Part shown: positions 23,245 through 34,133 of the stretch, in pieces
How positions within the stretch are numbered: position 1 is the stretch's first letter
Layout of the letters: each line of letters starts with the position of its first letter
Source of the DNA: Cephalopachus bancanus
Lineage: Eukaryota; Chordata; Mammalia; Primates; Tarsiidae
Length of the DNA stretch: 64,000 nucleotides
Reading direction: 5' to 3'
Assembly: GCA_027257055.1 (NCBI GenBank)
Contig: JAPVLO010000074.1
Span: 4,603,001-4,667,000, forward strand
Program-made: the position numbers and the translations under genes
Notes under the pieces: model-generated
Told to the model about the DNA's origin: nothing
The model's input: only the letters and a program-made list of their open reading frames with translations
Databases searched by the model: none

Positions 23245-24700
23245 CTAGACCTGCTGCAGCTTTTTTCTTCTGTGTGCAAGTATTTCACTCAGAACTGACT
23301 GACTTTCATATCACTCAGTGGAAGGGCTAGGGCAATATGGAATGTGCTGTCTTCACAACCTAAAGATGCTATCTACATCTGTACTTCCTTCTTTGTGGCA
23401 AAGGATGCAAGATGAAACAGTTTTTCTTTTATTTTGGATAGTACTTCTTGGCATGTTCCCAGTGACTGAAAACCTAAAAGCTTCACTGTGCGGGTATCAG
23501 AATCTTTATTTACCTTTCACTCTCCTCAGAGTGAAACAGCACCCCCAGCATGTAGTCACCTCCTGCTTGCCATGTGCAGTCAGCAAGATATTGTCAATGT
23601 AATGAATCTGTATGATGTTCTGTGGCTTAAGGAAATAGTAAAGAATTCTGTGGAGGGATTTGAAAGTTAACTTAGCCCCCAAGATAAAATTTTAATTGAA
23701 TACTATTGGATGTCCAGCTTAATGCAAACTCTTTCTAATCCTCTTTTTAAAATTGGAATGCAAGAAAGAAAACATACTCACCAAGTCAATGTTCACCTGA
23801 GGCCTTCATAATATCATCTAGCAATGATACTACACCTGACAAAGCAGCTATGATCGGGGCTTCCCCTGGTTAAGTTTGTAGCAGTATGCAGTTATTCTCC
23901 AGGATCCATTCAATTTCTGGTTGGGTTAGAGTGGCAAGTTAAATGGAGACATGGTAGGAACTAATAACTCTGCACCATTTATGTCTTTAATAATGGCCGT
24001 CCCCCATGGATACAATGCTGATTGCTATTTGCTCTCTTGGCTTGGTGGAATTGTACAGTTTAGGAAATTTTCACTTAGCCTTTCAACATTAACCATGACA
24101 GGATAGGGAACCAATGTGGTAGATATGCCAAATGCCAAGTGTATCAATTCCAATTACACTCTCAGGGACTTTTGACCTCTGAATGAACGCAAAGAAATAA
24201 TGGGCCTACTGCAAGTGGATTTTAACCATGCTCCCAAAGGCCTCTACTCTAACAGAAAGGACTTCATGGTGATGCTTTGGTACTCCAGGTCTTAAACCTT
24301 ATACCGAAACCAGATTTTTTAACCAATGATCATTAAAACACCCAAAATTTCAGGTTAATTTATTTCTCCATGGCATAGTTACCCAAGTAAAGGTCTTAGT
24401 GCCTTTTGGGCAAAACTGAGTAAATCATCACTCTTGAAGAGTTCTTCCTCCTAGGGACCCAGGAATCTCTTTCGGCAATGATTTCTGGATCTGAAAATTC
24501 ACTCAGAATGGAGGATGAAGAAGGGATCATGACTTCTTAATTGGTATAACCAACCTCAGTCTCTCACTCCTCCACATTCCCGTTTTTTTCTAAATAAATA
24601 TTAAACAAGACTCTCAATAATTTCCTATCCATCTGTTTTACCCCTAAGGACACATGACCTACTAACCATCCCACAACTCCATGCCGGTCAAACTCCCTGG
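23245..24700 (-). mobile_element. ERVL-type endogenous retrovirus internal region, part 2 (reverse transcriptase and protease side), decayed
   Basis: After the LTR the antisense ERVL sequence resumes: TTGTCAATGTAATGAATCTG, GATGTTCTGTGGCTTAAGG, TAGCAATGATACTACACCTG, GTTATTCTCCAGGATCCATT, GTTAAATGGAGACATGGTAG and, towards protease, AGGGAACCAATGTGGTAGAT and GTTACCCAAGTAAAGGTC. The order is reverse transcriptase then protease going right, as expected for a minus-strand provirus. All frames are broken. The right boundary is a guess; gag-like sequence may extend to about 24960. Confidence 0.75.
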
Positions 24701-25230
24701 CTACTCCTCCTACTATGCCAGTTAACTAAGGCTTCCTGGCTTCTGGTGGTTGAGTTCTTTCACTTGGCCTCAATTACTTTGTGGGGGAGTACATCAGTCC
24801 AGCTCAGCAACCACCTCTCTCACTGCCAGTTCTGTCCTACAGAAGAAAGCCCTCACTGAACTTACGGAGGGTCCAGCTCTCTGTCAGTTACACGCATTGC
24901 AGTCAAAGGTTGGAGTGGGTCATTTTGCAGGTCCCCACACTCCACAAACCTGGGCTGTAAAGACAGAACAAATCCTTTTCTTTATGTTTCTAATAACTCA
25001 GAATGTTGATCACACGTATACATGAAAGCAATAATGCATGCATTAAGGGAGAAGAGAAGGTTAGCAAGTGTATGTATATATTCTATCTTCATCTTAGGTT
25101 ACTTATAAGATGAAAGTGTTAGACTTTAAAAATGGAGAGATTTCACTAATTCAACTTGTAAAACTACATATTGGATAGACTAAATAAGAATTTCAAAAAC
25201 AAAATGGAACTTATTATAAAGAATATTAGA
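24701..25230. other. Possible remainder of ERVL gag, otherwise unassigned
   Basis: The C/T-rich sequence at 24740-24960 has a composition like antisense gag of the adjoining ERVL relic, but I could not match landmarks. A 91-codon plus-strand open frame here shows no motif. 25030-25230 is unique. Confidence 0.3.
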
Positions 25231-25530
25231 GGCCAGGCTCGGTGGCTCAGCCTGCAATCCCAGCGCTTTGGGAGGTCGAGATGAGTGGACTGCCTGAGCC
25301 TGCGGGTCCGAGACCCGCCTGGGCAACTTGGTGAGACCTCATCTCCACAATAAATCAAAAAAAAAATTAGCTGGGCGTGGTAGCACGCGCCTGTAATTCC
25401 AGCTACTTGGAAGGCTGAGGCGGAAGGATTGCCGAAGCCCAGCAGGCCAAGGCTGTGGTGGCCGGGAGTGGCCACTGCACTCCAGTCTGGGCGACGGAAT
25501 GAGACTCCAACTCAAAAAAAAAAAAAAAAA
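25231..25530 (+). mobile_element. Young dimeric Alu with palindromic box B variant
   Basis: Full-length: GGCCAGGCTCGGTGGCTCAG to an A17 tail. The box B region reads GCGGGTCCGAGACCCGC, a near-perfect stem-loop, and the right arm contains GGGAGTGGCCACTGCACTCC. Divergence from the related copies at 32255, 47687 and 48480 is low. A possible target duplication (AATATTAGA at left, AATACTAGA at right) has one mismatch. Confidence 0.95.
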
Positions 25531-26109
25531 TACTAGAAATGCAGGCGTGTATATTAAGGGGAGTGAAAAACAAAGAGAAAAGGCAAATGAAAAGCAGAAT
25601 AAATAAAAATGGAGTGAGAGAAAAATGGGTATACAGAGATGACAGAGAGCTTCAAAAGTTATAATTAATTTTTTAAAAAGGCATTTAGACCAGGTAGTCG
25701 ACTTTGAAGGTCAGGGCCAAGGTGATGTAAAACTCAAGTCTATGCAGATGAAAAGTTAATGTTATGTTAATTATGCTAGCTTGAGCCCTCTGAAGAAAGT
25801 AACTCCAAAACTAAAATTTTAAACTAAAATTGATTCATGCATATCTCAAACATATGACATGTTCTTATATCACATTTATTAAACTCACTAGTGGTTCAAA
25901 GCAGTGATCAAGCCACACTTTTCTAATGCCTAAATAAATCTATGGTTTTTAGCCATATTGAATATTTAGCCATAATGAATATTTTGGAGAATATTCATTA
26001 GTAAATTATTTTTTCACAAAATGTCTCCAAACTTCAAATCAAGCCCTTTCAATTCAAAAGAGTGAGGTGTTATTCTATCCTTCTTTCTTAGTACTGATTT
26101 TCATTAAGT
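25531..26109. other. Unique non-coding sequence
   Basis: Short internal repetition of a TTAGCCATA-TGAATATT unit at 25950-25995 is the only structure seen. Confidence 0.3.
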
Positions 26110-26225
26110 TATTTAATCAATTTCTTTAAAGCTTACCACATTCTAAGCACTATTTTATAGTTTGGGACGGCAGTGTGGACAGAGAAGATACATTTGCAAT
26201 TCTCACAGAGCTAAATAATAGCACA
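26110..26225 (-). mobile_element. L2 LINE 3' fragment, antisense
   Basis: CTTACCACATTCTAAGCACT, TTTGGGACGGCAGTGTGGAC and AGAAGATACATTTGCAATTC plus CTCACAGAGCTAA follow the reverse complement of the L2 end. Short and diverged. Confidence 0.5.
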
Positions 26226-26329
26226 TTATGACTTGTGATCTTTCATACATTTATCACTGCTGTATTAATTAAATGTTCCAATTGACAAGCATGTATTCAG
26301 ATCTATGTATACTGAGGTATGTATCAGCA

Positions 26330-26680
26330 CAAATGCAAAATCCTTGAGTTGCTCTTGACTCTTCTTGTTTTCCACATTCCATACTTGATTTATCAGCAAG
26401 CACTATTGCCTCTACATTCAAAGTATATCTTGAAATAACCGCTTCCTACTTTCTACAAGACTAACATCGTAATCCAAGCAGCTCTTCTCCCTCTTGTGCA
26501 ATTTGCAATAACATTCTAGTGAGTTTTCCTTCTTCCACTCTTGCTGGTTCCTCTGCCACAGTCTACTCTTCACACAAAGACAGAACAGTACATTAAATCG
26601 TGTCATTTAGCTAATGACATTCCCCAAGACTTCTCATCTCAATAAAAGTAAATTCAAAGTCTTTGCTATGAAGTTTGTCA
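26330..26680 (+). mobile_element. L2 LINE ORF2 end, left part
   Basis: The order ACTTGATTTATCAGCAAGCA, CTACATTCAAAGTATATCTT, ACTAACATCGTAATCCAAGC, CCACTCTTGCTGGTTCCTCT, CACAGTCTACTCTTCACACA and TCGTGTCATTTAGCTAATGA matches the well-known L2 coding tail. It is continued after 26840 by the L2 3' end, so the two are one element split by an L1M insertion. Confidence 0.75.
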
Positions 26681-26838
26681 ACTGTGAAAAATGCACTGCA
26701 TGGGTGGAAAACGTTGATGGTGGTAGGAGCTAGGCATGGGTGGGGGCAAAGGGGTATATGAAAAATCTTCTACTCAACTTTGCTGTGAATCTAAAACTCT
26801 GCTAAAAATAAAGCCTATTTAAAAAAAACCCTGTTATG
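26681..26838 (+). mobile_element. L1M 3' end inserted in L2
   Basis: CTGCATGGGTGGAAAACGTT, GATGGTGGTAGGAGCTAGGC, ATGGGTGGGGGCAAAGGGGT, TATATGAAAAATCTTCTACT and TTGCTGTGAATCTAAAACTC, ending in AATAAAGCCTATTTAAAAAA, are the terminal bases of L1M-type elements. The poly-A end shows orientation. Confidence 0.8.
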
Positions 26839-26844
26839 ATTTAG

Positions 26845-27300
26845 AAGATGAATATGTGATCCTGTTTCTTAGAATTTTTTGTATTTCATTTTATATAACC
26901 CTGCCCTTGCTTATCCCACTCCAACCTCATTGGTCTTCCTGTTGTTCCTCAGACCCCAAAAGTTCGCCTTAACAAAGGGCGTTTGTTCTTTTTCTGGCTA
27001 CCTGAAATATTCCTCCCAGGTGTGGCTACTTGTCTCCCCTAAGCTGATCCAAAATACCTTACTGATCATATTATTTTAAAAACTGTCTTTTCTCGCATCA
27101 TTATTTTCTGCTTCACCACTCTGCTTATTTTCCTTTTAGTGCATTACTGGATCATATACTTACAAGTTCGTCTATTTTTTTTTTCCTAGTAAAATGTAAG
27201 ATCTACATAAGCAAATATTTATCTATTTTGCCTGCTGCTCTATCTTCAGAGTTTAAAACATAGATTTATACATAGTAGATGCTTAATAAAGAGTAGTCAA
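26845..27300 (+). mobile_element. L2 LINE 3' end, right part
   Basis: CCACTCCAACCTCATTGGTC, TTCCTGTTGTTCCTCAGACC, GCCTTAACAAAGGGCG, CTTTTTCTGGCTACCTGAAA, AGTAAAATGTAAGATCTACA and ACATAGTAGATGCTTAATAA follow the L2 3' UTR in order. It completes the element begun at 26330. Confidence 0.8.
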
Positions 27301-27341
27301 AGAAATGGAATAGATGCTTTTATTAAACATGTGGACATAAT

Positions 27342-28445
27342 TTAATTTTTTTCCTTTTTAATTTTTTTAAGATGTGGGGTACAATTTCAGGATTAGGTAT
27401 ACAAGTGGTCATCATACAGGTAAAGTTTGGGCCTTCCTTTGGTCCCCACTTTGCCTGGTTTGAGATCATGTACCCTTATTGATGTTGTGTCCCCCCGGCC
27501 ACCTCCACCCTGGGGGTAGCTCATTACTGCCAATCCCTTTCTTAAAGTATTATGGTATTTGCTCAGGGTCTGCTTATGAGTGAGAACATGTGGTACTCTG
27601 TTCTTTGTGTCTGTGATAGATCATTGAGTATGATAGACTCTAAATCCATCCAAGTTGCCCCGAAGTTCATATGTTTGCCCTTCTTTATGACTGCGTAATG
27701 GTCCATCATGTATATGTATAACTTTTTTTTTTTTATCCAGTCCAGTTTTGAAGGGCAGCACAGTTGGTTCTGCTTTTGCTATTGTAAATAGTGCTGCATA
27801 AACATGTGCGTTCAGGGATTTTTTTTGTAGAATGATTTGAGTTCTTCTGGGTATATTCCCAGTAAGGGAATTACTGGGTCATATGGAAGGTCAATGTCTA
27901 GTTCTTTTAGAAATCTCTACTTTATTTTCCAAAGAGGTTGTACTAGTCTGCAGTCTCACCAGCAGTGTAGATGCCTTTCTTTTTCTCCACATCCTCGCCA
28001 GCATCTGTTGTTGTTTGTTTTATTAATGATGGTCATTCTTACTGGGATTAGATGGTATCTCAATGTGGTTTTGATTTGCATTTCTCTGATGATTAGTGAG
28101 GCTGAGCACTTTTTCATGTGTCTGTTGGCTGCCCCTATGCCTTATTTTGAGAAGTGTCTGTTCCTGTCCTTTGCCCACTTTTGAATGTGGCTGTTGGTTT
28201 GTTGTGTTTATTTTCCCATTTGGCACGTTTGAGTTCCATGTAGATCCTGGATGTTAGGCCTCTGTCAGCTATTCAGTTGGCAAATTTTTTTTCCCATTCT
28301 ATGGGTTGTCTCTCTACTCTCTTGATGGTTTCTTTTGCTTTGCAGAAGCTTTCAGTTTGATGAGGTCCCACTTGTCTAACTTATCTCTGTGGCATGGGCC
28401 CTTGGGGTTTTGATCAGGAACTGGTTGTCAGTTCCAATTTCCCAT
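27342..28445 (-). mobile_element. 5'-truncated young L1, antisense
   Basis: The left end is the T-rich tail followed by AAGATGTGGGGTACAATTTC. The body runs leftward-to-upstream through the 3' UTR (TTATGAGTGAGAACATGTGG), the ORF2 stop region and on into the ORF2 C-terminal coding region, ending near 28445. Minus-strand frames such as 28023-28226 are remnants of ORF2 C-terminal coding, broken by stops. Confidence 0.9.
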
Positions 28446-29889
28446 TTAAGTAATCAATCCTTCACTTCATTTCTACCACTTTCCCCCAAGCCATGAAGTA
28501 AAAAGAAGACCCCTTCTATGTAAAGTATTATGCAGCTTAGAGGTTTGGGAAAGAAAAATTCAAATTACATATTTGGTCTCATTCAATTCAAGCAATAGTC
28601 TCCTTAATTCTTTATCATTTCATGTTGTTATTTTTTTAGCTAAATTGTGTATATTTAATGTTTTATTATAATACTATTAAAATTATTGTGCATGTTTATA
28701 CAAGAAAGATCAAAAGTATATCAATAAAAACAATTTAATAATAAATTCATAAATAATATTTACTATTTGGCTGTAAAGTTATACCTGTAATATCAATACA
28801 GTCTCCAGTGTGTATAATATATAAGAAAGGTAATATTGGCCCATTTAACAGATAGAAACAGTGATAGAAATATGACCAGCTATGACTAGTAAGTAAAAAT
28901 ACCGGCATCTAGAAAACTTAGTCAAACCCATAGAGCCCAAATTCTTCAAACTCTTTTTTTCTATTTGAGAATTGTTTTCTAATTGGAAATTAATTCCAAA
29001 ACTCACTATATAATACCACAATGCTTCATACCTCTTTACTTCTTCTTACATGTTGACATTAGTCTATTGACTGGATAACATGAGAAACAAGCTATGAGCT
29101 TCATTCATGAAGTTTGTATGTGTTTCATTCTACCTATTTTGCTCTAAATCTAGAATTTTTGAGAAAGGCTACGCTTTTTTGGAGGCACTAACATTTTAGC
29201 TTAGTTTTAACACACACTAATTGAGAAAATATACGATTGAGAAAACTAGTATAAATTCAGTAATATGTATAAATGAGTATATATTTAATTAATTTCAGCC
29301 ACGTCCACTCATCAAGGAAAACACATAGATATGTGAATTATTTTGTTTAGTCTGAAAAATGTTCATTCATCATCTGTATAATTATTTGAGGACTCTCATT
29401 TCCCCAGTGTCTGTGACAACAGAAAAAGGACTACTGTCTCAGTTCCCAGAAAAGATGACTTGATCTTCCATTCCCTTGAATAGTGTCAGGGTTCCTCAAA
29501 TCTTCACAACCAGTGTCCAAGCCTCCCCAGGATTTGTGGATTACTCAGTTAACACCTCTAGCACAACCACTGTGGATGAAATTTGGTTCTTCACTCACTC
29601 TCACAGGTACATTGAATTCTAAATTAGGGGATTTTGCAATCGGGTAATGAAGCTCAGTCTTTCCATGTTAGACAAGCAGACTCATTCTTCCTGTACACCA
29701 TGACCCTCCAGTGTTATATACTGCACTACTCCAACTCCTGAAGCTGAAGCTTGACAGTAAAATCTGATTAAACTGAAATGGTATTCTGGTTTGGGCTTTT
29801 AGATCACACTATCTGACTAACATTTGACACTTAACCCAGGATATCTGGAGAACCAGTTATGCAGACTTTTTTTTTTTTTAATAGGCAGT
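28446..29889. other. Unique non-coding sequence
   Basis: No repeat recognised. The part at 29400-29780 is less AT-rich and has the look of an old LTR or conserved DNA, but I cannot place it. A T14 run at 29868-29880 precedes the next L1. Confidence 0.35.
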
Positions 29890-30205
29890 TGAAATTCACA
29901 GCTACCTGGATGGACTTAGAGTCTATTATACTGAGTGATCTTTCACAGAAACAAAGAACTGAGTATCACATGTTTTCACTCAAAGCGGACCTTGAACAAT
30001 TACTGTAATACTATAAGAAAAGGATTGGCAGTAGCAGGAAACTGCCAGTGCAGGGGGGATGGGAAGCAGAATTGCAATAGTGTGAATCTGCCTGGGGAAG
30101 AGGGGTACACCTCATCAACAAGGGTACCTGCATAATGAGCATTTGTAGACCTAACCCTGGAATGTACCCCACATCTTCAAAATTAAAAACAGGAAAAATA
30201 TAAAT
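29890..30205 (+). mobile_element. L1 3' end, sense
   Basis: AATTCACAGCTACCTGGATG, TTAGAGTCTATTATACTGAG, GCGGACCTTGAACAATTACT, AGGATTGGCAGTAGCAGGAA, AACAAGGGTACCTGCATAAT and CTAACCCTGGAATGTACCCC define a short 3' UTR copy ending in an A-rich tail near 30205. No coding sequence is retained. Confidence 0.88.
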
Positions 30206-30344
30206 AGAGCTCATCATTCTAAGAAAAAAAAGAAAGAAGAATCCATACTGGATTATTGGCACACCCTACTTCAGTGTGATGTCATCTTAGTTAATTATAA
30301 CTGCAATGATTCAGTGAGTTTAATTAGTGTTTTTCAGAATGTAC

Positions 30345-30639
30345 ATTTTTTGGGTTTTTTTTCTGAGTTGGAGTCTCACTCTGTCGCCCAGACTGGGGTG
30401 CAGTGGCCGCTCCCGGCCACCGCAGCCTCGACCTGCTGGGCTCCAGCGATCCTTCCGCCTCAGCCTTCCAAGTAGCCGGAATTACAGGCATGCGCTACCA
30501 TGCCTGGCTGATTTTTTGATTTATTGTAGACATGAGGTCTCGCTGCCCAGGCGGGTCTCAAACCCGCGGGCTCAGGCAATCCACACACCTAAGCCTCTCA
30601 AAAGTGCGGGATTACAGGCTGAGCCACCGAGTCAGGCTT
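30345..30639 (-). mobile_element. Young dimeric Alu, antisense
   Basis: Left T-rich tail, then CTGAGTTGGAGTCTCACTCT, the AGTGGCCGCTCCCGGCCACC right arm, and GGCGGGTCTCAAACCCGCGG at box B, ending GAGCCACCGAGTCAGGCTT. It belongs to the palindromic box B subfamily: GCGGGTTTGAGACCCGC on the minus strand. Confidence 0.95.
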
Positions 30640-30644
30640 AAATC

Positions 30645-31270
30645 TCTGTTTTTAAATCTGTGTTTATTCCATTCACATTTAAAGTGATTACTGATATAGT
30701 GAATTAATGTAAGCTACACTTGCAGCAGGTGTCTGTTGCTTGCATTTTTCCTTTATTCCTTTTCTACTTTTTCTGGTTTTAATTGAGCATTTTTCTTCTC
30801 TTTTAACTACTCTGTCTCTACTTTCAAATAACAGTATACTAGTTCAATGGTTATAGGTACCCCAGAATAGAGTATTTATTTTTTTCTTCATTGGCTTTGT
30901 AACTGTCTCATTCATTTTGTTTATCCATATGCTTTCATCATACAATATATTGTTGCTATTATTATTTTAAACATTTTTTCTTTGCATCAATTAAAAAATT
31001 TAAAAAGAACATATTTTTATTCATGCCATCACTTACCCCTTCTTTGATAATTTCATTTGTTGATCTGAGTTTCTATATATTTTTCCTTTTCTCTGAAACT
31101 TTTAAAAAATATTTCTTGAAGGGAAAGCCTATTGATGATGAATTCTCTCAGATTTTGTTTTTCTGAGCGAATCTGTTTCTTTTTGACAGATAATCTCATT
31201 ATGTATGCAAGATTAGGATTTCTTTTTCTTTCAATGTTTTACATTTTCACTCTATTCTCTTTTTGCCTGC
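30645..31270 (-). mobile_element. L1M-type 5' region, antisense, piece 1
   Basis: CATTTAAAGTGATTACTGAT, TTTTAATTGAGCATTTTTCT, GTTATAGGTACCCCAGAATA, TTGAAGGGAAAGCCTATTGA and GATGAATTCTCTCAGATTTT follow the antisense 5' half of old L1M/HAL1-type elements. Pieces 2 and 3 lie at 33306-33507 and 34134-35420, and together they make one old element into which a MaLR LTR, a young L1 and a rearranged L1 unit have been inserted. Confidence 0.6.
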
Positions 31271-31274
31271 ATGG

Positions 31275-31645
31275 TGGTATGGCTTGCATATTATCCTCCC
31301 TCCCCAACATTCATATGTTAGTATATATCATATATTAGTGCCCAAGGTATTGGTTTAAAAGGAAGGACCTCAGGAAGTAACTAAATCATAAGAGCGCTCA
31401 TGAATGGGATTAGTTCCCTTGTCAGTGAGGTCCAAGAGAACTTGTTTGCCCTTTCACTATGTGAGAAATCAATGAGATGTTCCAATCTATGAGAAGCAGG
31501 CCCTCAGCAAACACTGAATCTTTCTGCATCTTCATTTTGGAATTTCCAGGGTCCTGAATTATGAGAAATAAGTGCTTGTTATTCATAAGTCACCCCGTTT
31601 ATGATATTTTTGCTATAGTGGTGTGAAAAGATTAACACACATGTT
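31275..31645 (+). mobile_element. MaLR (MLT1/MST-type) LTR
   Basis: CAACATTCATATGTTAGTAT, AGGAAGGACCTCAGGAAGTA, GCGCTCATGAATGGGATTAG, TCCCTTGTCAGTGAGGTCC, CTGAATTATGAGAAATAAGT, GTGTGAAAAGATTAACACA. The landmarks and their order match a MaLR LTR; it appears solo, inserted in the L1M. Confidence 0.7.
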
Positions 31646-31764
31646 TTCCGATGATAAGTCTTTTGCAATTCTTAGACTTGCTTCTCTACAGATGAGATAT
31701 ACCACCCCTCACATATCCCAGCTTCTCTCAGTATGTTCTCTTTTTGGTTTTTTCTTTTTCTTTG

Positions 31765-31863
31765 GTTTTTTAAAGTTTAATTATTATTTTTATTTTAAAG
31801 ATTTGGGATACAATTTAGGGTTAGGTATATAAGTGGTTATCATGCAGATAAAGTTTGGGTACT
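31765..31863 (-). mobile_element. Very short L1 3' UTR fragment, antisense
   Basis: Only the last 90 or so bases of an L1 are present (TTTAAAGATTTGGGATACAA, GGTTAGGTATATAAGTGG, CATGCAGATAAAGTTTGGGT). A second, longer L1 starts immediately to the right with its own T-rich tail, so two insertions abut tail to body. Confidence 0.8.
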
Positions 31864-33305
31864 GTTTTTTTTTTAATTAAGTATATTTTTAATTTTAAAA
31901 TTGTTGGGTACAGTTAAGGGTTAGGTATACAAATATGCACCGTTCAGGTACCCTTGTTGATAAGGGGTGTCCCCCCATCCCCAGACAGATATTGACTACC
32001 ATTAATTCCACCTCCCTTCACCTCCCTGCTCCCCCCCATAGTTTTCCGCCACTGTCAATCCTTTTCTTATAGTATTATGATACACGTTCAAGGTCCACTT
32101 ATGAGTGAGAACATGTGATACTCAGATCTTTGTTTCTGTGAGAGATCACTCAGTATTATAAACTCTAGTCCATCCAGGTTGCTGTGAAGTTCATAATTTT
32201 GTTCTTTTCTATGGCTGCGTAGTATTCCATTGTGTATATGTACCACATTTTTTTTTTTTTTTTGAGTCGGAGTCTCACTCTGTCGCCCAGACTGGAGTGC
32301 AGTGGCCACTCCCGGCCACCGCAGCCTTGACCTGCTGGGCTCTGGTGATCCTTCTGCCTCAGCCTTCCAAGTAGCTGGAACTACAGGCGTGCACTACGAC
32401 ACCCGGCTGATTTTTTGATTTATTGTAGAGATGAGGTTTCGCCTGCCCAGGCGGGTCTCGAACCCGCGGGCTCAGGCAATCCATTCACCTTAACCTCCCA
32501 AAGGCACGGGATTACAGGCTGAGCCACCAAGCCCGGCTTGTACCACATTTTTTTAATCCAGTCCTCTTTTGATGGACAGCATGGTTGGTTCCAGGTTCTT
32601 GCTATTGTGAACAATGCTGTGATAAACATATGCGTGCAGGTATCTTTTTTATAGAGTGATTTGAGTTCTTCAGGGTATATTCCCAGTAGGGGGATTGCGG
32701 GATCATATGGGAGAGCTTTTAGGAATCACCACACTGCTTTCCACAGAAGTTGCACAGTTTACACTCCCACCAACAGTGTAGAAGTGTTCCCTTTTCACCA
32801 CATCCTCTCCAGCATCTGTTATTTTTTGAGGTACTAATAATGGCCATTCTGACTGGAGTTAGGTGGTATCTCAGTGTAGTTTTAATTTGCATCTCCTTGA
32901 TGATTAGTGAGGTTGAACATTTCTTCATGTGTCTGTTGGCCTCTCGTATGTCTTCTTTTGAGAAGTGTCTGTTCATATCTTGTGTCCACTTTGTAATGGG
33001 GTTTTTTGTTTGTTTTCTTTTTAGCACATTTGAGTTCCTTGTAGATCCCAAGATGTTAGGCCTTTGTCAGAAATGGAGTTGGCAAATACTTTTTCCCAGT
33101 CTGTGGACTGTCTCCCTGCTCTCTTGATGGTTTCTTTGGTTTTGCAGAAGCTTGTCGGTTTAATGAGGTCCCACTTGTCTATCTTATCTCTTATGGCTCA
33201 TGCGTTTCGGGTTTTGTTCAGGAATTGGATGCCAGTTCCAATTTCCATAAGGGTGTGTCCTGCATTTTCTAAGGTTCTTATGGTTTGAGGTTTTACATTT
33301 GAGCA
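31864..33305 (-). mobile_element. 5'-truncated young L1, antisense, interrupted by an Alu
   Basis: It begins with a T-rich tail and TTGTTGGGTACAGTTAAGG, passes through the 3' UTR (CCCCAGACAGATATTGACTA) and enters ORF2 C-terminal coding near 32600, with the minus-strand frame at 32719-33051 still readable for about 110 codons. An Alu interrupts it at 32255-32538. It provides the uninterrupted order ACTCTAGTC-CATCCAGGTTG near 32165-32180 that is broken in the rearranged units at 33.5 and 38 kb, so it serves as the normal reference. Confidence 0.92.
32255..32538 (-). mobile_element. Young Alu inserted into L1, with perfect target-site duplication
   Basis: The 16-bp duplication TGTACCACATTTTTTT sits at 32239-32254 and 32539-32554, identical at both ends. 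The Alu is full-length and antisense. Its box B region on the minus strand is GCGGGTTCGAGACCCGC. It postdates the L1 it entered. Confidence 0.97.
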
Positions 33306-33507
33306 TTATATGCCTCTAGCTTTTGTTGTTTAGCCTGCCTGGTGTTTTCTGAGCTGCCTGGATCTGTTGTTTGGTATCTATCATTAATTTTGGAATGTTC
33401 TCAGTTACTTTTACATGAACTAATTTTCCTTCTTCTGTGTTTCTTCTTCTTCTAGAGTTGCATTTAAACATGTTTACTCTTTAGAAATTGTCCCATTGTT
33501 TTTGGAT
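33306..33507 (-). mobile_element. L1M-type 5' region, antisense, piece 2
   Basis: CTAGCTTTTGTTGTTTAGCC, TTTTCTGAGCTGCCTGGATC, TGTTGTTTGGTATCTATCAT and GAAATTGTCCCATTGTTTTT match the antisense L1M region. It runs without a gap into piece 3 if the intervening unit and one copy of the GTTTTTGGAT duplication are removed. Confidence 0.65.
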
Positions 33508-34132
33508 TTTTTTTTTGTTGTTGTTGTTGTTGATTTTTCTTTTTTTTTTTTATTGTAAAGTTGTGGGGTACAGTTAAGGTTTAGATATACAATTGCGTTT
33601 CATTCAGGCACCCTGTTGATATAGGATGTTTCCCCGTCCCCAGACAGATATTTGCTACTGTTAATCCCATCTCCCTCCCCCCACCATAGTTTCCCAGTAC
33701 GGTCAGTCATTTTCGTATAGTATTGCATTGGATGTTTAAGGTCCATTATATGAGTGAGAACATGTGATACTCGGATCTTTGTTTCTGTGAGAGGTCACTG
33801 AGTATTATAGACTCTAGTCATGAAGAAATGTTCAACCTCACTAATCATCAGGGAGATGCAAATCAAAACCACATTGAGATACCACCTAACCCCAGTCAGA
33901 ATGGCAATTATCAACAACTCAAAAAATAACAGCTGCTGGAGAGGGTGTGGTGAAAAGGGAACACTTCTACACTGTTGGTGGGAGTGTAAACTAGTGCAAC
34001 CTCTGTGGAAAGCAGTGTGGCGATTCTTAAAAGCTCTAAATACCAACCTCCCATATGACCCCGCAATCCCCCTACTGGGAATATATCCTGAAGAACACAA
34101 ATCACTCTATAAAAAAGATAGCTGCACACGCA
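33508..34132 (-). mobile_element. Rearranged L1-derived unit, copy A (inverted ORF2 segment fused to L1 3' UTR)
   Basis: In its own (minus) direction it reads: inverted ORF2 C-terminal coding segment (34132 down to 33820), joint CTTCATG/ACTAGAG at 33819/33820, then L1 3' UTR and an A-rich tail with (CAA)n. About 190 bases of normal L1 are absent between the joined parts. The 11-bp duplication TGTTTTTGGAT at 33497-33507 and 34133-34143 brackets it within an L1M whose sequence is otherwise continuous. Substitutions shared with copy B, and not seen in the other L1s here, include ATATAATGGACCTTAAACAT. It has no coding capacity; a 132-codon frame at 33820-34218 is the inverted ORF2 segment read in sense with a chance extension. 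Confidence 0.92.
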
Positions 34133-34133
34133 T

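Noticed and set aside
20815..24700. A complete provirus with paired LTRs
   Set aside because: The left MaLR LTR is in the opposite orientation to the internal region, and the inner LTR has its own 5-bp duplication. They are separate insertions.
25164..25475. 103-codon minus-strand frame
   Set aside because: It is the complement of the Alu at 25231; Alu antisense frames are commonly open by chance.
30327..30641. 104-codon plus-strand frame
   Set aside because: It is antisense Alu sequence, not a gene.
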